A DNA stretch of 64,000 nt, taken from positions 4,081 through 68,080 of the forward strand of contig DATMYF010000116.1 in assembly GCA_035561075.1 (NCBI GenBank), read 5' to 3'. Below are positions 62,934 through 64,000 of this stretch, piece by piece. The DNA comes from JAMCRM01 sp035561075. Lineage in GTDB: Bacteria > Acidobacteriota > Terriglobia > Bryobacterales > Bryobacteraceae. The notes beneath the pieces were generated by a model. That model saw only the letters and a list, made by a program, of their open reading frames with translations, searched no databases and was not told the origin of the DNA. The translations under genes were made by a program, and so were the position numbers. Position 1 is the first letter of the stretch; each line of letters begins with the position of its first letter.

Positions 62934-64000
62934 CAGCGGGCTTGCTCCTTGGGATCGTAGACGCCGAGGCCGAGGCTGTAAGGGTACTTGCCCTGGATCT
63001 TCCCGGCGGCGTACCGTGGGTCGGGCTCCTCGAAGGCGCCGACGAACCACAGGCGGCCCTGGCTGTCCGCCTTGGCGCCGCCCATCCCGTAGGCGTAGCG
63101 GCCGTCGGCGGCGCGGGGCAGGCCGACCTCGACGCGCTCGCGGGTCTTCAGGTCGTAGTACATGATGAGCGAATAGGCCGGCAGGTCGCGGCTGACGGCG
63201 CCGTAATCGAAGTCGCCCGCGGTGACCGGCATGTAGTAGAGGCGCCGCAGATTGCGGTCCATCGTGAGGGTAAGGGTGGCTGGCGGGTAGTCCATGGTGT
63301 CGCCCTTTTCGATGTGGCGCGGCAGCATCATCGCGAGGGGCGTGACCTTGCCTTCCGGTCCCGCCTGAGGCTCGAACTTGAACAGCAGGTTGCTGCCGCC
63401 GATGATCCCGTATGCGGCGCTGTCCGCGGCGTCCCATTCCACAATGCGCCACTGCGCCTTGCGGTCCAGCATGGGATTGGCCATGGTGCGGGACTGGTTG
63501 ATGATCGGAAGAATGGTGTTCTCCAGATCCAGCACGCGGTCGCTCGCGGCGTCGTACTTCCAGATGCGGCCCGGAGGGTAGCTGCCGTAGACGTTCCCGT
63601 AATCGTCGGCGAAGATGGTGCGGCAGATGTCCCAGTTATCCACGCGGCCGAGGTCCTCGGTCCAATTCTGGTCGATGCGGTACCGGTAGAGGTGGCCGTT
63701 TTCGCTGAGCCCGTAGATCAGGCGGCGCTTCTTGTCCATGGCCTGCCCCAGCAGGCCCCAGAAGCTGTTGATGCGGCTGAGCTGCTCCACTTTCCCGGTT
63801 TTCATCTCGATGCGGTACCAGTAGGGGCCGTGGTAACTGGAGGCGTCGATGGCCGGGGGACCGTTGTCCTCGCTGAGCGAGCCGAAGTAGATGTAGCCGT
63901 CCAGCTCCTGCATCTGGACGTGGATCTTCCCGTTGGTCCAGGTTCCCCGCCCCCGCTCGCCGGAGAGCGCCGCGATGTTGGCGAGGTGCCGCATCCGGGA
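62933..64000 (-). CDS. Beta-propeller protein, 5' end outside the window
   Basis: At least 353 residues. The ATG at 63994 sits 7 bases from the window edge and opens without a signal peptide (MRHLANIAALSGERGRGTW), so the true start probably lies beyond. Propeller blades: WYRIEMKTGKVEQLSRI, RLIYGLSENGHLYRYRID, NVYGSYPPGRIWKYDAASDR, RRLYYMPVTAGDFDYGA and MGGAKADSQGRLWFVGAF. First visible gene of the four-gene minus-strand operon, with ATGA coupling to the next propeller. Two adjacent propeller genes suggest a heteromeric or tandem-acting pair. Confidence 0.75.
   Translation of the reverse strand, partial: SRMRHLANIAALSGERGRGTWTNGKIHVQMQELDGYIYFGSLSEDNGPPAIDASSYHGPYWYRIEMKTGKVEQLSRINSFWGLLGQAMDKKRRLIYGLSENGHLYRYRIDQNWTEDLGRVDNWDICRTIFADDYGNVYGSYPPGRIWKYDAASDRVLDLENTILPIINQSRTMANPMLDRKAQWRIVEWDAADSAAYGIIGGSNLLFKFEPQAGPEGKVTPLAMMLPRHIEKGDTMDYPPATLTLTMDRNLRRLYYMPVTAGDFDYGAVSRDLPAYSLIMYYDLKTRERVEVGLPRAADGRYAYGMGGAKADSQGRLWFVGAFEEPDPRYAAGKIQGKYPYSLGLGVYDPKEQAR

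Noticed and set aside
61569..62960. 463-codon + strand open frame opposite the beta-propeller gene
   Set aside because: Antisense shadow; the opposite strand has a signal peptide and repeated propeller blades.
1..64000. CRISPR array, rRNA operon, prophage structural genes or secondary-metabolite cluster
   Set aside because: Looked for regularly spaced repeats, rRNA-like blocks, capsid/terminase and PKS/NRPS motifs; none seen.

Overview
The window looks like chromosomal DNA of an Acidobacteriota member, probably of the Bryobacterales / Candidatus Solibacter type (inference). The evidence is high GC with strongly GC-biased third codon positions, three very large Oar-type TonB-dependent receptors that begin with a carboxypeptidase-regulatory-like domain, many Tat-exported enzymes with RREFL/RRxFL leaders, and a glycan-degrading gene content. 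No rRNA, complete tRNA, CRISPR array or core housekeeping operon was seen.

Layout. 0-3 kb: a Gly/Pro-rich secreted protein, a chymotrypsin-fold protease with a follower that repeats its C-terminal domain, and a decayed Gfo/Idh/MocA gene. 3-17 kb: a TonB receptor plus an alkaline-phosphatase-fold enzyme on the + strand, convergent with a seven-gene minus-strand operon with overlapping or nearly touching genes (DegT aminotransferase, heparinase II/III-like protein, two amidohydrolase-like proteins, Gfo/Idh dehydrogenase, sodium:solute symporter, AGE-family epimerase). This looks like a pathway that degrades, imports and converts a modified sugar. Its divergent promoter region contains a LacI-type palindrome. 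17.5-21.9 kb: a Tat-exported Gfo/Idh protein with a HEAT-repeat protein, then a ThuA-like protein downstream of a decayed Ser/Thr kinase. 22.6-29.7 kb: a CusCBA-type heavy-metal efflux operon with two small extra genes. Divergent from it are a NosL-like Cys-rich lipoprotein and a lytic transglycosylase. Three near-identical 16-bp palindromes lie at 29.86, 30.49 and 32.10 kb.

32.4-38.2 kb: an apparent operon of TonB receptor, C45 Ntn-amidohydrolase and dimethylformamidase-like protein, which could act as a capture-and-hydrolyse system for an amide compound. 39-47 kb: a glycosidase-like protein divergent from a third TonB receptor that may be leaderless, then a secreted beta-propeller. 47-50.2 kb: a VOC protein, exonuclease III, a NUDIX relic and a URO-D/MtaA-family protein. 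50.4-55.3 kb is a scar zone: a TonB-receptor relic, the 3' part of a tRNA-Leu(GAG) with its terminator (a probable attachment-site remnant), a degenerate repeat shared with 32.2 kb, DUF3489 and hypothetical genes, a relic copy of the dimethylformamidase-like gene and a truncated transposase. 55.4-64 kb: a dipeptidase-like protein, then a GH115 / GH39-like / double beta-propeller operon running in from the right edge, consistent with glucuronoxylan-type degradation.

The most notable themes are the seven-gene sugar operon with an apparently metal-less amidohydrolase partner, the TonB/C45/DMFase operon, the triple palindrome around the metal-efflux locus, and the unusual number of decayed gene fragments, at least two of which are relic copies of genes still intact in the window.
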